DNA from: Planctomycetota bacterium
Lineage (GTDB): Bacteria > Planctomycetota > UBA1135 > JACQFD01
Length of the DNA stretch: 64,000 bases
Direction of reading: 5' to 3'
Assembly: GCA_016792805.1 (NCBI GenBank)
Contig: JAEUHX010000034.1
Span: 62,001-126,000 of the forward strand
The notes under the pieces were generated by a model. That model ran no database searches and was not told the DNA's origin. It saw only the letters and a program-made list of their open reading frames with translations. The position numbers and the translations under genes were made by a program. Each line of letters opens with the position of its first letter. Positions within the stretch are counted from its first letter, which is position 1. Below, piece after piece: positions 43,959-52,825 of this stretch.

Positions 43959-44410
43959 ATCGCTGGTTCGCCTGGCTGCTGATGACGCTTTTGCTGCTCG
44001 CCCCTGGGGCGGCCGCCGCGCATTGCGGCGTCTGCTGCTGGGAGACAGCCTTGCGGGCATGCGCGACGCGCGTCTCGGCGCCGGTGCAACAGAAACGAGG
44101 CTGCTGCGGCAGCGATCGGGAACGCTCCGGTCCGACCCGCACCGATTCGGAACGTACTCATGGGGGGCAATTCCCAGAGGGCTCTCCCTCGTCCGACGAT
44201 TCTTGCGGTTGCTCGGCGGGGCTTGAGCTTCGCACTCCGAAGTCTCCGGAGCTTGTGCCGGAGCCCCATTCGGGCGCTGTGGTTTCGCTCCCGACGCCTT
44301 CGCGGGAAGTGGGATTCGAGAGCCCTCGGAATGGCAGATTGCGCTGTGGAGAAGCTGTAATTCCCGGGCGCTCTCACCCGCCCTCGTTCGCGAGAGTATT
44401 GAGAATCTAA
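43955..44410 (+). CDS. cysteine-rich exported protein
   Basis: 151 residues from an ATG overlapping the preceding stop. A signal peptide (MNRWFAWLLMTLLLLAPGAA) is followed by CGVCCW, CATR, GCCG, SCGCSAG: nine cysteines within 75 residues, spaced as for metal binding or disulfides. The C-terminal half is Pro/Ser/Arg-rich. No family recognised. The genes that follow (YHS-type protein, TolC-like channel, multicopper oxidase) suggest binding of copper or another soft metal in the periplasm; this is an inference from context. Confidence 0.6.
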   Translation: MNRWFAWLLMTLLLLAPGAAAAHCGVCCWETALRACATRVSAPVQQKRGCCGSDRERSGPTRTDSERTHGGQFPEGSPSSDDSCGCSAGLELRTPKSPELVPEPHSGAVVSLPTPSREVGFESPRNGRLRCGEAVIPGRSHPPSFARVLRI

Positions 44411-44429
44411 GGAGCGGAGCCACGCAGGG

Positions 44430-44452
44430 AGAAGAGGTCGATGGCCTCTTCT
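44430..44452 (+). promoter_or_regulatory. hairpin before the CPxxGK-repeat gene
   Basis: AGAAGAGG and CCTCTTCT pair perfectly over eight bases with a seven-base loop, 20 bases after the stop of the Cys-rich gene. No T-run follows, so it is more likely a processing or attenuation element, or a weak terminator, than a full intrinsic terminator. Confidence 0.35.
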
Positions 44453-44504
44453 ATGGCTTCTCACATTCCGCTCGCTGGCGTTCCGTCACGCCGGGAGAAT
44501 TTGC

Positions 44505-45137
44505 ATGCTTCGTCTCCTCCTGTTGTCGGCGATTGCCGTCACAGGCGCGACCGCCGCTCAAGCTTCGCGCCCCAACGTCGTCGTCCCCGCATTCCCCAAT
44601 GCCGTTTGCCCCGTCATGGGGAAGCCGGCTTCGCTCAAGCTTTTTGTAGATACGCCGCGCGGGCGCATCTACGTCTGCTGCGTGTCCTGTAATAAGAAGA
44701 TTCGCGCCGATCCGGAGTCGATGCACAAGTCGGCATACCCGGAGATCAAGAAGCTCGACAACGGCGTCTGCCCGGTGTCGGGCAAGAAGCTCCAGCCCGA
44801 CTCGCCGCGCATGGTCCTCCAGGGCTTTGAGTTTGGGATCTTCGAGCCGAGCCTTGCGAAGGCGGCCGCGGACGACTCCCAATGGATTCTTACTCATCTC
44901 ACGAATCCGAAAGCGACGGCCATTGGCAATGAGACTTGCCCTGTCAGCGGCAAGCCGGCTGAGAAGCTCCTGATCGCCCTCGTCGGGGATGAGGTCGTGC
45001 GACTTTCGTCGATGCAGTGCGTCGACGAGCTGAAAACCGATCCCGAGCGGTACCTGCAGAAGGCGAAGGAGATCGCAAAGCAACAGAAACCGAAGGAGCC
45101 CGCAAGTCCGTCATCGTCGCCTGCGAAGGAGAAGTGA
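44505..45137 (+). CDS. exported protein with three CPxxGK metal-binding motifs (YHS/TRASH-like)
   Basis: 210 residues with a signal peptide (MLRLLLLSAIAVTGATAAQA). Three times it repeats the motif C-P-V-[MS]-G-K (AVCPVMGKPAS, GVCPVSGKKLQ, ETCPVSGKPAE), the first followed by GRIYVCCVSCNKKIRADPE, which is the layout of YHS/TRASH-type metal-binding domains (F-C-C-x-x-C). The third is followed by SSMQCVDELKTDPERYLQ. It would bind copper or other heavy metals in the periplasm. The charged Lys/Pro-rich tail is low complexity. Neighbours (channel, multicopper oxidase) fit copper handling. Confidence 0.78.
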   Translation: MLRLLLLSAIAVTGATAAQASRPNVVVPAFPNAVCPVMGKPASLKLFVDTPRGRIYVCCVSCNKKIRADPESMHKSAYPEIKKLDNGVCPVSGKKLQPDSPRMVLQGFEFGIFEPSLAKAAADDSQWILTHLTNPKATAIGNETCPVSGKPAEKLLIALVGDEVVRLSSMQCVDELKTDPERYLQKAKEIAKQQKPKEPASPSSSPAKEK

Positions 45138-45138
45138 T

Positions 45139-45342
45139 ATGAGGATCCACATCCCTATCCTGATTGCGGCGCTCGCAGCAGCATCCTGCGCTCCGGTCCC
45201 TCGACGCGGCGAAGTGCCACGCTCCCATCCGGCGAGCCCCCACGCGGAGCAGGTGCCTCTCGCGAAGCGATCTGTAACCCTCGCCGAAAGTCGGCCCGAG
45301 TCGAAGCCCGCGATGGGCGAGGCTGAGGAGGCGCGCCGATGA
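45139..45342 (+). CDS. small lipoprotein in the copper cluster
   Basis: 67 residues: signal MRIHIPILIAALAAASC with a lipobox-like AASC, then a Pro/Ser/Arg-rich segment with no fold. One base after the preceding stop and overlapping the TolC-like gene by ATGA, so it is held in a tight operon, which is the chief reason to trust it. Role unknown; may be a small accessory to the outer-membrane channel. Confidence 0.6.
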   Translation: MRIHIPILIAALAAASCAPVPRRGEVPRSHPASPHAEQVPLAKRSVTLAESRPESKPAMGEAEEARR

Positions 45343-46736
45343 GAGGCAATCGAGGGCTGTACCTATGGGTACTGGGACTCTGTTCCTGCACCGCCGGCCT
45401 CGAGAACACGGCTCACATCGAGCGCGATGTCCGCACGAGAATTGAGCATCGCACGGGGGCCGAAGTGGGCGATGGAACTGCGGATTGGCAGAAACGGGCA
45501 GAGGCCGAGTGCCGTCCATGGCTGCGCGAGCCGCTGACTGAGGAGAGGGCCGTTCGGGTGGCTCTCATTCGAAACGCTTCAGTTCACGCGAGCTTTGCGC
45601 GGCTCGGCATCGCGCGCGCGGATCTGGTGCAAGCGGGCCTCATTGCGAATCCCATCCTCGATCTGAATGCCAAGTTTTTTCGCTTCGGAAGTGAAGTGGA
45701 GGTTGGCCTCGCGCAGCCGTTCCTCGATCTCCTCTTGCGTCCGCGCCGCCGAGCGCAGGCGGACGCCGACCTGCGCGCTTCGGAGGCGCGAATCGTCGAG
45801 GAGATGGTGGCGCTCGTCTACTCGGTGCGCCGCGCATTCGCCAAGCAGCGGGCGGCGCAGAGCGCATTCGAAGTGGCTTCTCATCTTGTGCGAGCCGCCC
45901 AATCCTCTCGAGAAGTCATGGATTCGCTTGCGGCCGCTGGAAATGTGATTAAGCCGCAGCAGACGGAGCAGGAGATTGTGCAATCGCGGGCGCAGCTCTC
46001 TATGGCCCGCGCCGAGGCACAACAAATCGAGGCACGCGAGGATCTTACACATCTACTGGGACTCTTCGGCGAGGATGCAGCGTGGACGCTCGCGCCAGCG
46101 TCGGGTGAACGGCGGTTCGAGCCGGGCGACCTGAGCCAGGCGGAAGCCCGCGCCGTCGCCGCGAGCCTGCTTCTGGAGCAGCGCTATGCGCAGATCGATG
46201 CCGTAGCGCAACGCTCGGGAATGGGGGCCACGGAGGCGATCTTTGGCGGCCGCAGCATCGGTCTCGCTGCGAAGCGAGAAGTGGAGGCGGGCTGGGGCTT
46301 TGGTCCGGCTGGATCGTTGGCGCTGCCAATCTTCGACTCAGGAGATGTACGAGACGAGGCGGCCGAAGCGGCGCTTCGCGTGGAGCTTGCGGAACTTACA
46401 CAAGATGCCGTCGAGGTGCGTTCCACGGCCCGAAGGCTCCGCGAGCGATGGATCTCCCGATCACGGGAGCTGCGATACCGGAACGCAGTCCTGCAGCCGC
46501 TCCACACGCAGCTCGTCCGAGACGTTCTTACTCATTACAATGCGATGCAGGTAGGTCCTTTTGACGTATTTTCGGCGAGGATTCGCGAGCTGCGGGCGCA
46601 GGCCGAGTTGTTGGATGCGGCCTATGAGGCCGACCTCGCGCGTCTAGACCTTGAGGAGCTCTTCGCAGGCCACGCGCCTCGCGAGATGCAGGAAGAGTGG
46701 CGTCCGTCCATGTTTCTCGCAATGAGTGGTGAATGA
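45339..46736 (+). CDS. TolC-family outer-membrane efflux channel
   Basis: 465 residues, with an N-terminal lipobox-type signal (LWVLGLCSC). The central part has the paired long amphipathic helices of outer-membrane efflux proteins: LVQAGLIANPILDLNAKFFR, PFLDLLLRPRRRAQADADLR, then the second repeat RERWISRSRELRYRNAVLQP and the MQVGPFDVFSARIRELRAQA segment. It probably forms a trimeric exit duct or, in the absence of a pump gene in the window, serves a partner elsewhere. Sits between the lipoprotein and the multicopper oxidase in the same direction. Confidence 0.85.
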   Translation: MRGNRGLYLWVLGLCSCTAGLENTAHIERDVRTRIEHRTGAEVGDGTADWQKRAEAECRPWLREPLTEERAVRVALIRNASVHASFARLGIARADLVQAGLIANPILDLNAKFFRFGSEVEVGLAQPFLDLLLRPRRRAQADADLRASEARIVEEMVALVYSVRRAFAKQRAAQSAFEVASHLVRAAQSSREVMDSLAAAGNVIKPQQTEQEIVQSRAQLSMARAEAQQIEAREDLTHLLGLFGEDAAWTLAPASGERRFEPGDLSQAEARAVAASLLLEQRYAQIDAVAQRSGMGATEAIFGGRSIGLAAKREVEAGWGFGPAGSLALPIFDSGDVRDEAAEAALRVELAELTQDAVEVRSTARRLRERWISRSRELRYRNAVLQPLHTQLVRDVLTHYNAMQVGPFDVFSARIRELRAQAELLDAAYEADLARLDLEELFAGHAPREMQEEWRPSMFLAMSGE

Positions 46737-46737
46737 C

Positions 46738-48012
46738 ATGACCAGTACCCGACGTGAGTTCCTACAAAATAGCGCGTTCGCCCTCACGGTTGGCAGCGCT
46801 CTCCCCGGGGCGAGGCCCGAGACGCATTCCTCGGGCGTAGTCGCTGCCGCGCCGTTCCGGCCCGTGGTGACTCCGAATGGAGCCACCGCTCCCCATCGCA
46901 TCGTCGACGGAGTCAAGGTGTTTCATCTCGTCGCGGAGGAGGTTCGGCACACGTTTGCGCCCGGCCTCGACGCGTTCTGCTGGGGATACAACGGAAAAGT
47001 GCATGGCCCAACCCTCGAGGCCGTCGAGGGCGACAAGGTGCGTATCTATGTTACGAATCGCCTCGAGACGGCGACGACCGTCCATTGGCACGGGCTTTAT
47101 GTGCCGAGCGGCATGGACGGCGTCGGAGGGCTCTCGCAGCGCTCCATCGAGCCTGGGGAGACCTTCCTCTATGAGTTTACTCTTCGCCACCATGGCACCT
47201 TCATGTACCACTCGCACCACGACGAGATGACTCAGATGGCTATGGGCCTCATGGGGATGATCGTCGTGCATCCAAAATCGCCGTCCGGGCCGCCCGTTGA
47301 CCGCGATTTTGTGTATATGCTGAGCGAGTGGCGCGTGATTCCGGGCACTCGCCGTCCCGACCCCAATGAAATGACGGACTTCAACGTGCTAACCCTTAAC
47401 GGGAAGATCTTCCCGGCCACAGATCCGCTCGTCGTGCGGCGCGGCGATCGCGTCCGCATCCGGTTCGGGAATCTGAGCGCCATGGACCACCACCCGATCC
47501 ACTTGCACGGCCACTCTTTCACGATCACGGCGACCGACGGCGGCGACATCCCCGAGTCGGCCCGCTGGCCGGAAACCACCGTTCTCGTACCGACGGGCTC
47601 GACGCGCACCATTGAGTTCGTCGCCACGGAGCCGGGCGACTGGGCCATGCATTGCCACATGACCCACCACGTGATGACACAGATGGGGCACGGGATTCCC
47701 AATATCATCGGTCTCGACCCTTCGCTCATTGACGAGAAGCTCACGAATGCAGTGCCCGAGTACGCAGCAATGGCGCAGGGTGCCATGAACGAATCGGCTC
47801 AGGATCTCGCCTCGGAGACGCCTCCGAACAGCCTGCCCATGGTGGGCGGCAACGGCCCCTACGGCACGATCACGATGAGTGGAATGTTTACGATCATGAA
47901 GGTCCGCGAGACGGAGCCGTCGGGCGACGGCGGTTGGTATGCGCCGCCTGCGGGCACGCTCGCGCGCCCCGCTACGGAAGCGGAGCTCTCACGCGACGGC
48001 ATTCCGAAGTAG
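46738..48012 (+). CDS. multicopper oxidase with Tat signal
   Basis: 424 residues from ATG 46738; a GTG four codons upstream is possible but less fitting. The N-terminus MTSTRREFLQNSAFALTVG is a Tat signal, so the enzyme is exported folded. All four copper-ligand blocks are present: HWHGLY, YHSHHDE, HPIHLHGHSF and MHCHMTHHVMTQMG. It therefore has type 1 and trinuclear copper sites and would oxidise Cu(I), phenols or metal ions with O2. Among known families it is closest in size and motif to CopA/PcoA-like and bilirubin-oxidase-like enzymes. The metal-binding neighbours favour copper detoxification. Confidence 0.92.
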   Translation: MTSTRREFLQNSAFALTVGSALPGARPETHSSGVVAAAPFRPVVTPNGATAPHRIVDGVKVFHLVAEEVRHTFAPGLDAFCWGYNGKVHGPTLEAVEGDKVRIYVTNRLETATTVHWHGLYVPSGMDGVGGLSQRSIEPGETFLYEFTLRHHGTFMYHSHHDEMTQMAMGLMGMIVVHPKSPSGPPVDRDFVYMLSEWRVIPGTRRPDPNEMTDFNVLTLNGKIFPATDPLVVRRGDRVRIRFGNLSAMDHHPIHLHGHSFTITATDGGDIPESARWPETTVLVPTGSTRTIEFVATEPGDWAMHCHMTHHVMTQMGHGIPNIIGLDPSLIDEKLTNAVPEYAAMAQGAMNESAQDLASETPPNSLPMVGGNGPYGTITMSGMFTIMKVRETEPSGDGGWYAPPAGTLARPATEAELSRDGIPK

Positions 48013-48190
48013 CAATAATTCGGCTCGAGCGGGTCGTGGACAATCCCATTCCGGCGATTCTCGTCTTCTTCTCGCGATCTCATCGTCGAGCCGCGACCGA
48101 CGGAACTCCTTGGCTGCGTCTCACGCGTCTCTCCTCGATCTCGAGAAACGTGAACTTCGAATAGCTCGAAAGTATTCTTTCAACAATCCG

Positions 48191-50734
48191 CTAGGGAACC
48201 TGAATTGTCAGAGTCAGACCGTTCGATGAGCTGATCCCAAATGGCGGAAGGGAGCAGCTCGACCAGACCCAGATCACCGCGCAATGATACGACTTTCCGA
48301 TGAGAAGAGGATCATTGGGAATCGGCGCGGCGCCGGTTCCTGCTCCGAGGATGTCGCTCACGAAGTCGAGCGTGATGATTTCCGTCGAGGCAAGCAGGTC
48401 AACATGAAGCAGAGCACCGATTCCGAAGGAATCGACTCCTGCGAGACTCATCACGTCGGAAACGAGTCCAAGCCCGAGCGATGAGGGCGGCGCAGCACTG
48501 CAGCGCAGCTGGAAGTTCGGCGAGCCGATCATGGGAGCGTGCGCTTCCGAGAGAGTGTGAGGACCCGCGCATCCGGGCGTACCGCTGCCGAATTGTGTAG
48601 CTCCAGCGTGCTGGTCTAGATCGAACACATAGGCAGCTCCGGCATTCGGAATGCTGTTGTTGAGTTGATTTCCATTGATGCCGGTTGCCGAGCTCGCCTC
48701 TCCGAGCGCAGAGACGAATACGACGTCTCCCGAGATCGCTACGGAGTGTCCGAACTGATCATTCCCGCCTGTATTCGATGCCTTGAGGTAGGTGCTCTGT
48801 GACCAAACGGTTCCGCTTCGGACGAAGACGTAGGCCGAGCCCGCGCTGATGCTCGCATTATTGATACCGTCGCCATTGATCCCGATCGCATTGCTATCCT
48901 CCGCAACGGCGCCAACCACGGCCGAATCTCCCGAAATCGAGACGGAGAACCCAAATTGATCGCCGATGCCCGTGTTGGATGCCTTCAGGTAGGCTTGCTG
49001 TTGCCACGTCCCTCCATTACGTACGAACACATAGGCGGCACCGGAATCGCCCACACTATTGCTAGCCTGGTCTCCATTCACTCCGATGGCACCGCTGTCT
49101 TCCAGTCTGGCGCCCACAAGAATCGTGCTTCCTGAGATCGCCACATCGTGCCCGAACTCATCAAAAAGGCCGGTATTCGATGCTTTTAAGTATGCTTGCT
49201 GGCTCCATGATGCACCTGCGCGAACAAAGACGTAGGCGGCTCCCGAGTTCCCAGCTCCATCGTTCGATTGGTTCCCGTTGACCCCGACTGCATTGCTGTC
49301 CTCATTGCTGGCTCCGACCACCAACGTATCCATGCTCAGGGCGACGGAGGAGCCGAATTGGTCGCTGGCGCCCGTGTTCGAAGCCTTGATGTAACCGCTC
49401 TGCATCCAGGTCGATCCCTGACGCTCAAACATGTAGACGGCTCCTGAGTCGGCTGCCACATTATTGGTGCCGTCGCCATCGACCCCCGTGGCCGCGCTAT
49501 CCTCGAGATGCGCGCCCACAGCGATCACGTCGCCGCTGACGGCGACCGACGCGCCGAAGAAATCGTTCGACCCCGTGTTGGATGCTTTTAAGTAGGCCTC
49601 CTGGGTCCACGTGGTTCCGTTTCGAACAAAGACGTAGGCCGCGCCTGAAGACGCGGCAGAATTGTCGCTTTGCATTCCGTTGACACCCGTCGACGCGCTG
49701 TCCTCGAGGTTCGCTCCGACGACGGCGACGTCGCCCGAGATGGCAACCGAGAAGCCGAATTGGTCATTGGCGCCGGTATTGGATGCTTTGAGGTAGGCCT
49801 GCTGCGTCCAGGTTGTGCCATTCCTTACAAAGACATAGGCAGCGCCGGAATTTGTCGCGGAATTATTATTACCATCGCCGTTGACGCCCGTGGCATTGCT
49901 GTCCTCAAGGAATGCCCCGACAATCGCCGTGTCCCCCGACACCGCAACGGCGCATCCGAATCGATCGTCCGGGCCTGTGTTGGACGCTTTGATGTACGCC
50001 TGCTGCGCTACGGGGTCGACGAGGAGCGGGTAGCGCGCTTCGCTCTCGTCGATCACGATGGAGAGCCGATTTGCGCTGATGTGCATGGTGGCGGGCAGAG
50101 TTCGTTTTGCTGCGTCCTGAACGACGAGACCGGAGTAGCTCAGCGCTGCATGGCTTGCGGATGACATGAAGGCGACCGCGTTTCCTTGGTCTTGGGCCGC
50201 GGGAGCGAGCGTCCCTCGAATTGTGAGATGGATACTCAGCGGCCCGAAACCTCCCGCTGGCCGCTCATGGATGGTGAATCCGTGCTCGAGTCCGCGTCGA
50301 TCGTTGATGTACCACTCTTCGAGCGCTTCGCCCCAGCCGTAAGTGACACAATTTTCTCGTGCGCGAACTTGGCTGGGGCTGGCCGCCGAGACCTCGTGCC
50401 CGGGAAATCCATACGCATCGAGCTGTAATCCCCAGGTCCAGGATTCGTCGGTGGGCGTGATCGTGAACCCTCGGCCGTCGAATGCTGCACGCCAAGCCTG
50501 GCTCCGATTGCGCGCCTCAAGACCTGTGTCGGTCAACGCAACGGCGTACCGCGCAGCTTCATGGGCATCGACGATTCCTCTCCAATCGCTCGCCGAGAGA
50601 AGCGGGAACGCGGGGGCCTCCCGCCCATGGCGCACGGAACTGTGGGGACCATACTCTCCTGAAAGGACAGTTGCCCCGAGGGCCATCGAGGCGAGGCTGA
50701 GCACTGCGGCCATCCTGCTGGAATCTGTATACAT
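48191..50734 (-). CDS. secreted FG-GAP protein with seven 67-residue repeats
   Basis: 847 residues. Signal peptide near MAAVLSLASMALGATVLSG (start at 50734 or at Met8). Residues 30-244 are a beta-rich N-terminal domain ending in ARYPLLVDPVAQ, as in related bacterial integrin-like proteins. Residues 245-711 hold seven tandem repeats with the pattern AYLKASNTG..D.FG.SVA (start of each), then ISGD..VVGA..EDS and SGAAYVFVR. The last 130 residues start at GSGTPGCAGP and match the C-terminal domain of the protein at 25575. It is likely a surface or secreted beta-propeller. Ends shortly after the convergent multicopper oxidase. Confidence 0.88.
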   Translation of the reverse strand: MYTDSSRMAAVLSLASMALGATVLSGEYGPHSSVRHGREAPAFPLLSASDWRGIVDAHEAARYAVALTDTGLEARNRSQAWRAAFDGRGFTITPTDESWTWGLQLDAYGFPGHEVSAASPSQVRARENCVTYGWGEALEEWYINDRRGLEHGFTIHERPAGGFGPLSIHLTIRGTLAPAAQDQGNAVAFMSSASHAALSYSGLVVQDAAKRTLPATMHISANRLSIVIDESEARYPLLVDPVAQQAYIKASNTGPDDRFGCAVAVSGDTAIVGAFLEDSNATGVNGDGNNNSATNSGAAYVFVRNGTTWTQQAYLKASNTGANDQFGFSVAISGDVAVVGANLEDSASTGVNGMQSDNSAASSGAAYVFVRNGTTWTQEAYLKASNTGSNDFFGASVAVSGDVIAVGAHLEDSAATGVDGDGTNNVAADSGAVYMFERQGSTWMQSGYIKASNTGASDQFGSSVALSMDTLVVGASNEDSNAVGVNGNQSNDGAGNSGAAYVFVRAGASWSQQAYLKASNTGLFDEFGHDVAISGSTILVGARLEDSGAIGVNGDQASNSVGDSGAAYVFVRNGGTWQQQAYLKASNTGIGDQFGFSVSISGDSAVVGAVAEDSNAIGINGDGINNASISAGSAYVFVRSGTVWSQSTYLKASNTGGNDQFGHSVAISGDVVFVSALGEASSATGINGNQLNNSIPNAGAAYVFDLDQHAGATQFGSGTPGCAGPHTLSEAHAPMIGSPNFQLRCSAAPPSSLGLGLVSDVMSLAGVDSFGIGALLHVDLLASTEIITLDFVSDILGAGTGAAPIPNDPLLIGKSYHCAVIWVWSSCSLPPFGISSSNGLTLTIQVP
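48601..50002 (-). repeat. seven tandem 201-base coding repeats
   Basis: Each unit encodes 67 residues; units differ mostly at a few positions, and the DNA of the segment coding LKASNTG (…aggtaggcc… on the plus strand) recurs at regular distance. The spacing of exactly 67 codons in most units shows expansion by unequal exchange. The last unit is slightly shorter (about 65 codons) and more diverged (EASSATGINGNQ). Confidence 0.85.
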
Positions 50735-50763
50735 CTTGGCGGTCCCTCCCGCGAGAGGCCTTG

Positions 50764-51282
50764 CTAGGGTCTACGATTCCGCGTGATCGCCTCGCGGTGC
50801 ACGCAAGAATCCAGGTTGAGAGTCCCACAGATTCCTGAAACGGACAAGAACGGCTGCAATTTGCGCAAGATCCCAAGGTGCTTCGAACTCAAGCAGGCTC
50901 CTTGTGGGCCTGCCGCTACGCCCAGCCGCTTCATGGCGTGGCACAAGGACTTGCGTCGGAGCGCCTCGTCCGCCGCTCGCCGAAGCCGAAGCGCTCCGGG
51001 CCTCTGCTCGGGCGTCTTCGAGAGCGCGCTTCGGAGCCTCCCGGGCGCGCCGCCGCCGCGCGAGCCCTCTGCCCGCGGACCCGCCGCGCAGCGAAGCGCA
51101 TCGCGCGCTTCGCGACCGACGATGGGAGACACGTCCACCTTCAAAGCTCGCTTCCAGCGGCCGACTTCCCATTCCGCGGCGGGATCCTCATCGCGTTCGC
51201 CGTCGCCGAAGGGATCACTCTTCGCGGCCCAAGCCGGCGTTTTTGTGGAGTCGAACTGTAGAGGATCTGCGACCTTCGTCAT
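50764..51282 (-). CDS. doubtful open frame downstream of the FG-GAP pseudogene
   Basis: A 172-residue frame from an ATG at 51282. Its first 60 residues (MTKVADPLQFDSTKTPAWAA, SDPFGDGERDEDPAAEWEVG) have normal codon bias for this genome, while the rest is Arg/Ala/Gly-rich and other frames look equally open. The ATG overlaps (ATGA) a short upstream frame (51521-51279) that ends GECLELKFEELRRDPGAT and may itself be the shifted tail of the FG-GAP pseudogene. The whole 50735-51462 stretch could therefore be decayed coding DNA. No domain recognised. Confidence 0.3.
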   Translation of the reverse strand: MTKVADPLQFDSTKTPAWAAKSDPFGDGERDEDPAAEWEVGRWKRALKVDVSPIVGREARDALRCAAGPRAEGSRGGGAPGRLRSALSKTPEQRPGALRLRRAADEALRRKSLCHAMKRLGVAAGPQGACLSSKHLGILRKLQPFLSVSGICGTLNLDSCVHREAITRNRRP

Positions 51283-51462
51283 GTGGCCCCCGGGTCTCTC
51301 CTCAGCTCCTCAAACTTCAATTCCAAGCACTCGCCCGTCGTCTTCCCGTCGGCGTCGGCGCCCATCGTGGAAGGCTTGCCGATCACCCCGGAGCACTGCC
51401 CGACCCGGAAGACCCTCGGCTTCGCGGCTGCCACGGAGAGCCGCGCGCAGTTTCGATGACTT

Positions 51463-52680
51463 TTAGAGCGGCCTCCCTGCCAATCTCCCGCAGCGGACTC
51501 GCCTCCGCGCAGCGCTTTCATCGGTCACCGAGGCATCCGGGCGCTGAGTCATTCGCGTTGCGGTGGCGCCATTCGCATGGGCCACCACGGCGTCGAGATC
51601 GCGATCCGCGTCGAAGTCCAAGAATGCGGCGTCCGAGCCGGGCGCCGAATGGACGAATGGAACAAACGGAATTGTCCCCGGAGAGTTTGGGTTCCCGGGA
51701 GATGTCAATATTCCAGTCTGCGTATCAAAGAAGAAATGGTCCGCGGTCCCGTCGTGGCTCAGATCCCCGATTCGTGTCGAACGGTACTGCGGAGTCATCG
51801 GCCCGAATAGAAACATGATCTGTTGTAAAATTCCAAAGCCGCCGAATACTGAACCGGGGCGAATACTGAACCCTCCCGCAGTCAGCACAGGTCCTCCCAC
51901 GGCGGGCCGACCCGTGAGGAGATCCATGAGACCCTCACCATTCAGGTCCCCGACCTGTATGGCCTCTGCCGCGTCCATTGCGATGCACGTTGGCGCTGCG
52001 GGGCCGAGTGCGGTGCCGGCAGATCGTCGTGTGAGGCCCGAACTGTTCGTGGAGCCGCAAGCGAGTCCCATCAGGAAGCCATCGCCGTTGCTGTCGGCAG
52101 TCTCCAGTGAGACCAATGACTGAGCGGCACCCTTACCTACATGCTGGCGAGTGAGACTCAGCGATCCGTTGTTGCCGAAGAACTCGATGCGGGAGTTCTC
52201 CAGCGATCTATTTATGGCTGCGATCTTTACATTTCCATCGCCATTGAGATCGGCAGCCTTCACATCTCCGAGCCAACCATCAAAGGCCGGGATGTCAATA
52301 TTCATGGCTGGGTTCCATCCGCCCAGCTGGGCCGCATGAAGCGCGATGCGATTGGTCCGCCCGTCGTCGTCCCAGGTGTGCGCCAAGAGATCGACACGGC
52401 CATTGGGATCCACGTCGGCCGTCGTGATTCGCGTCGGGTTGGCCATCGTCACGAAGGAGGACGAGCCGAAGCCGCTGCCGAACGCTCCGTTGCAGTCGCC
52501 GAAGGCGATCCGGACTGTCGCCGCGGTGTGGTGGACCTACGCCAGATCCGGGCTGCCGTCCTGATTGAGGTCGGCGAAGGCTGGGAACGATTGAGCGAGC
52601 GCGGGCCGACCCAGCGAGAGGGCGGCGACAACGGACGGGGTAACCCAGAGAGCCAGACTCTTCACGCGCGAACGCACCAT
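51463..52680 (-). pseudogene. FG-GAP/VCBS secreted protein broken by an in-frame TAG
   Basis: From ATG 52680 the frame encodes a signal peptide ([20 protein letters not shown], cleavage after ALAQ) and a first FG-GAP unit (FADLNQDGSPDLA), then a TAG at 52539-52537. The same frame continues without shift (VHHTAATVRIAFGDCNGAFG, then ADVDPNGRVDLLAHT, AADLNGDGNVKIA, GDLNGEGLMDLLTG, LDFDADRDLDAVVAHA) to 51463. The end (ESAARRRVRCGRLAGRPL) is unlike the family and another frame takes over, suggesting a second lesion. Many neighbours use TAG as a normal stop, so recoding is unlikely; a recent pseudogene or a sequencing error are the alternatives. Confidence 0.75.
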
Positions 52681-52825
52681 GGGGAGTTCTCCAGGAGAGG
52701 GCGAAGCTAGCTCCCCAGTCGGGTCGGTCGAGCCATCGGACACAGCGCGCGCGTCACCCGTCAGGACCCTGCCGCCGACCGAGGTCGGCCCTTCAACCGT
52801 CGGGCGCGCTCGGCAGAATTGCACC

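Noticed and set aside
51463..52680. TAG recoded as an amino acid
   Set aside because: truD, rtcB and other intact genes here end in TAG, so it is a normal stop in this genome.
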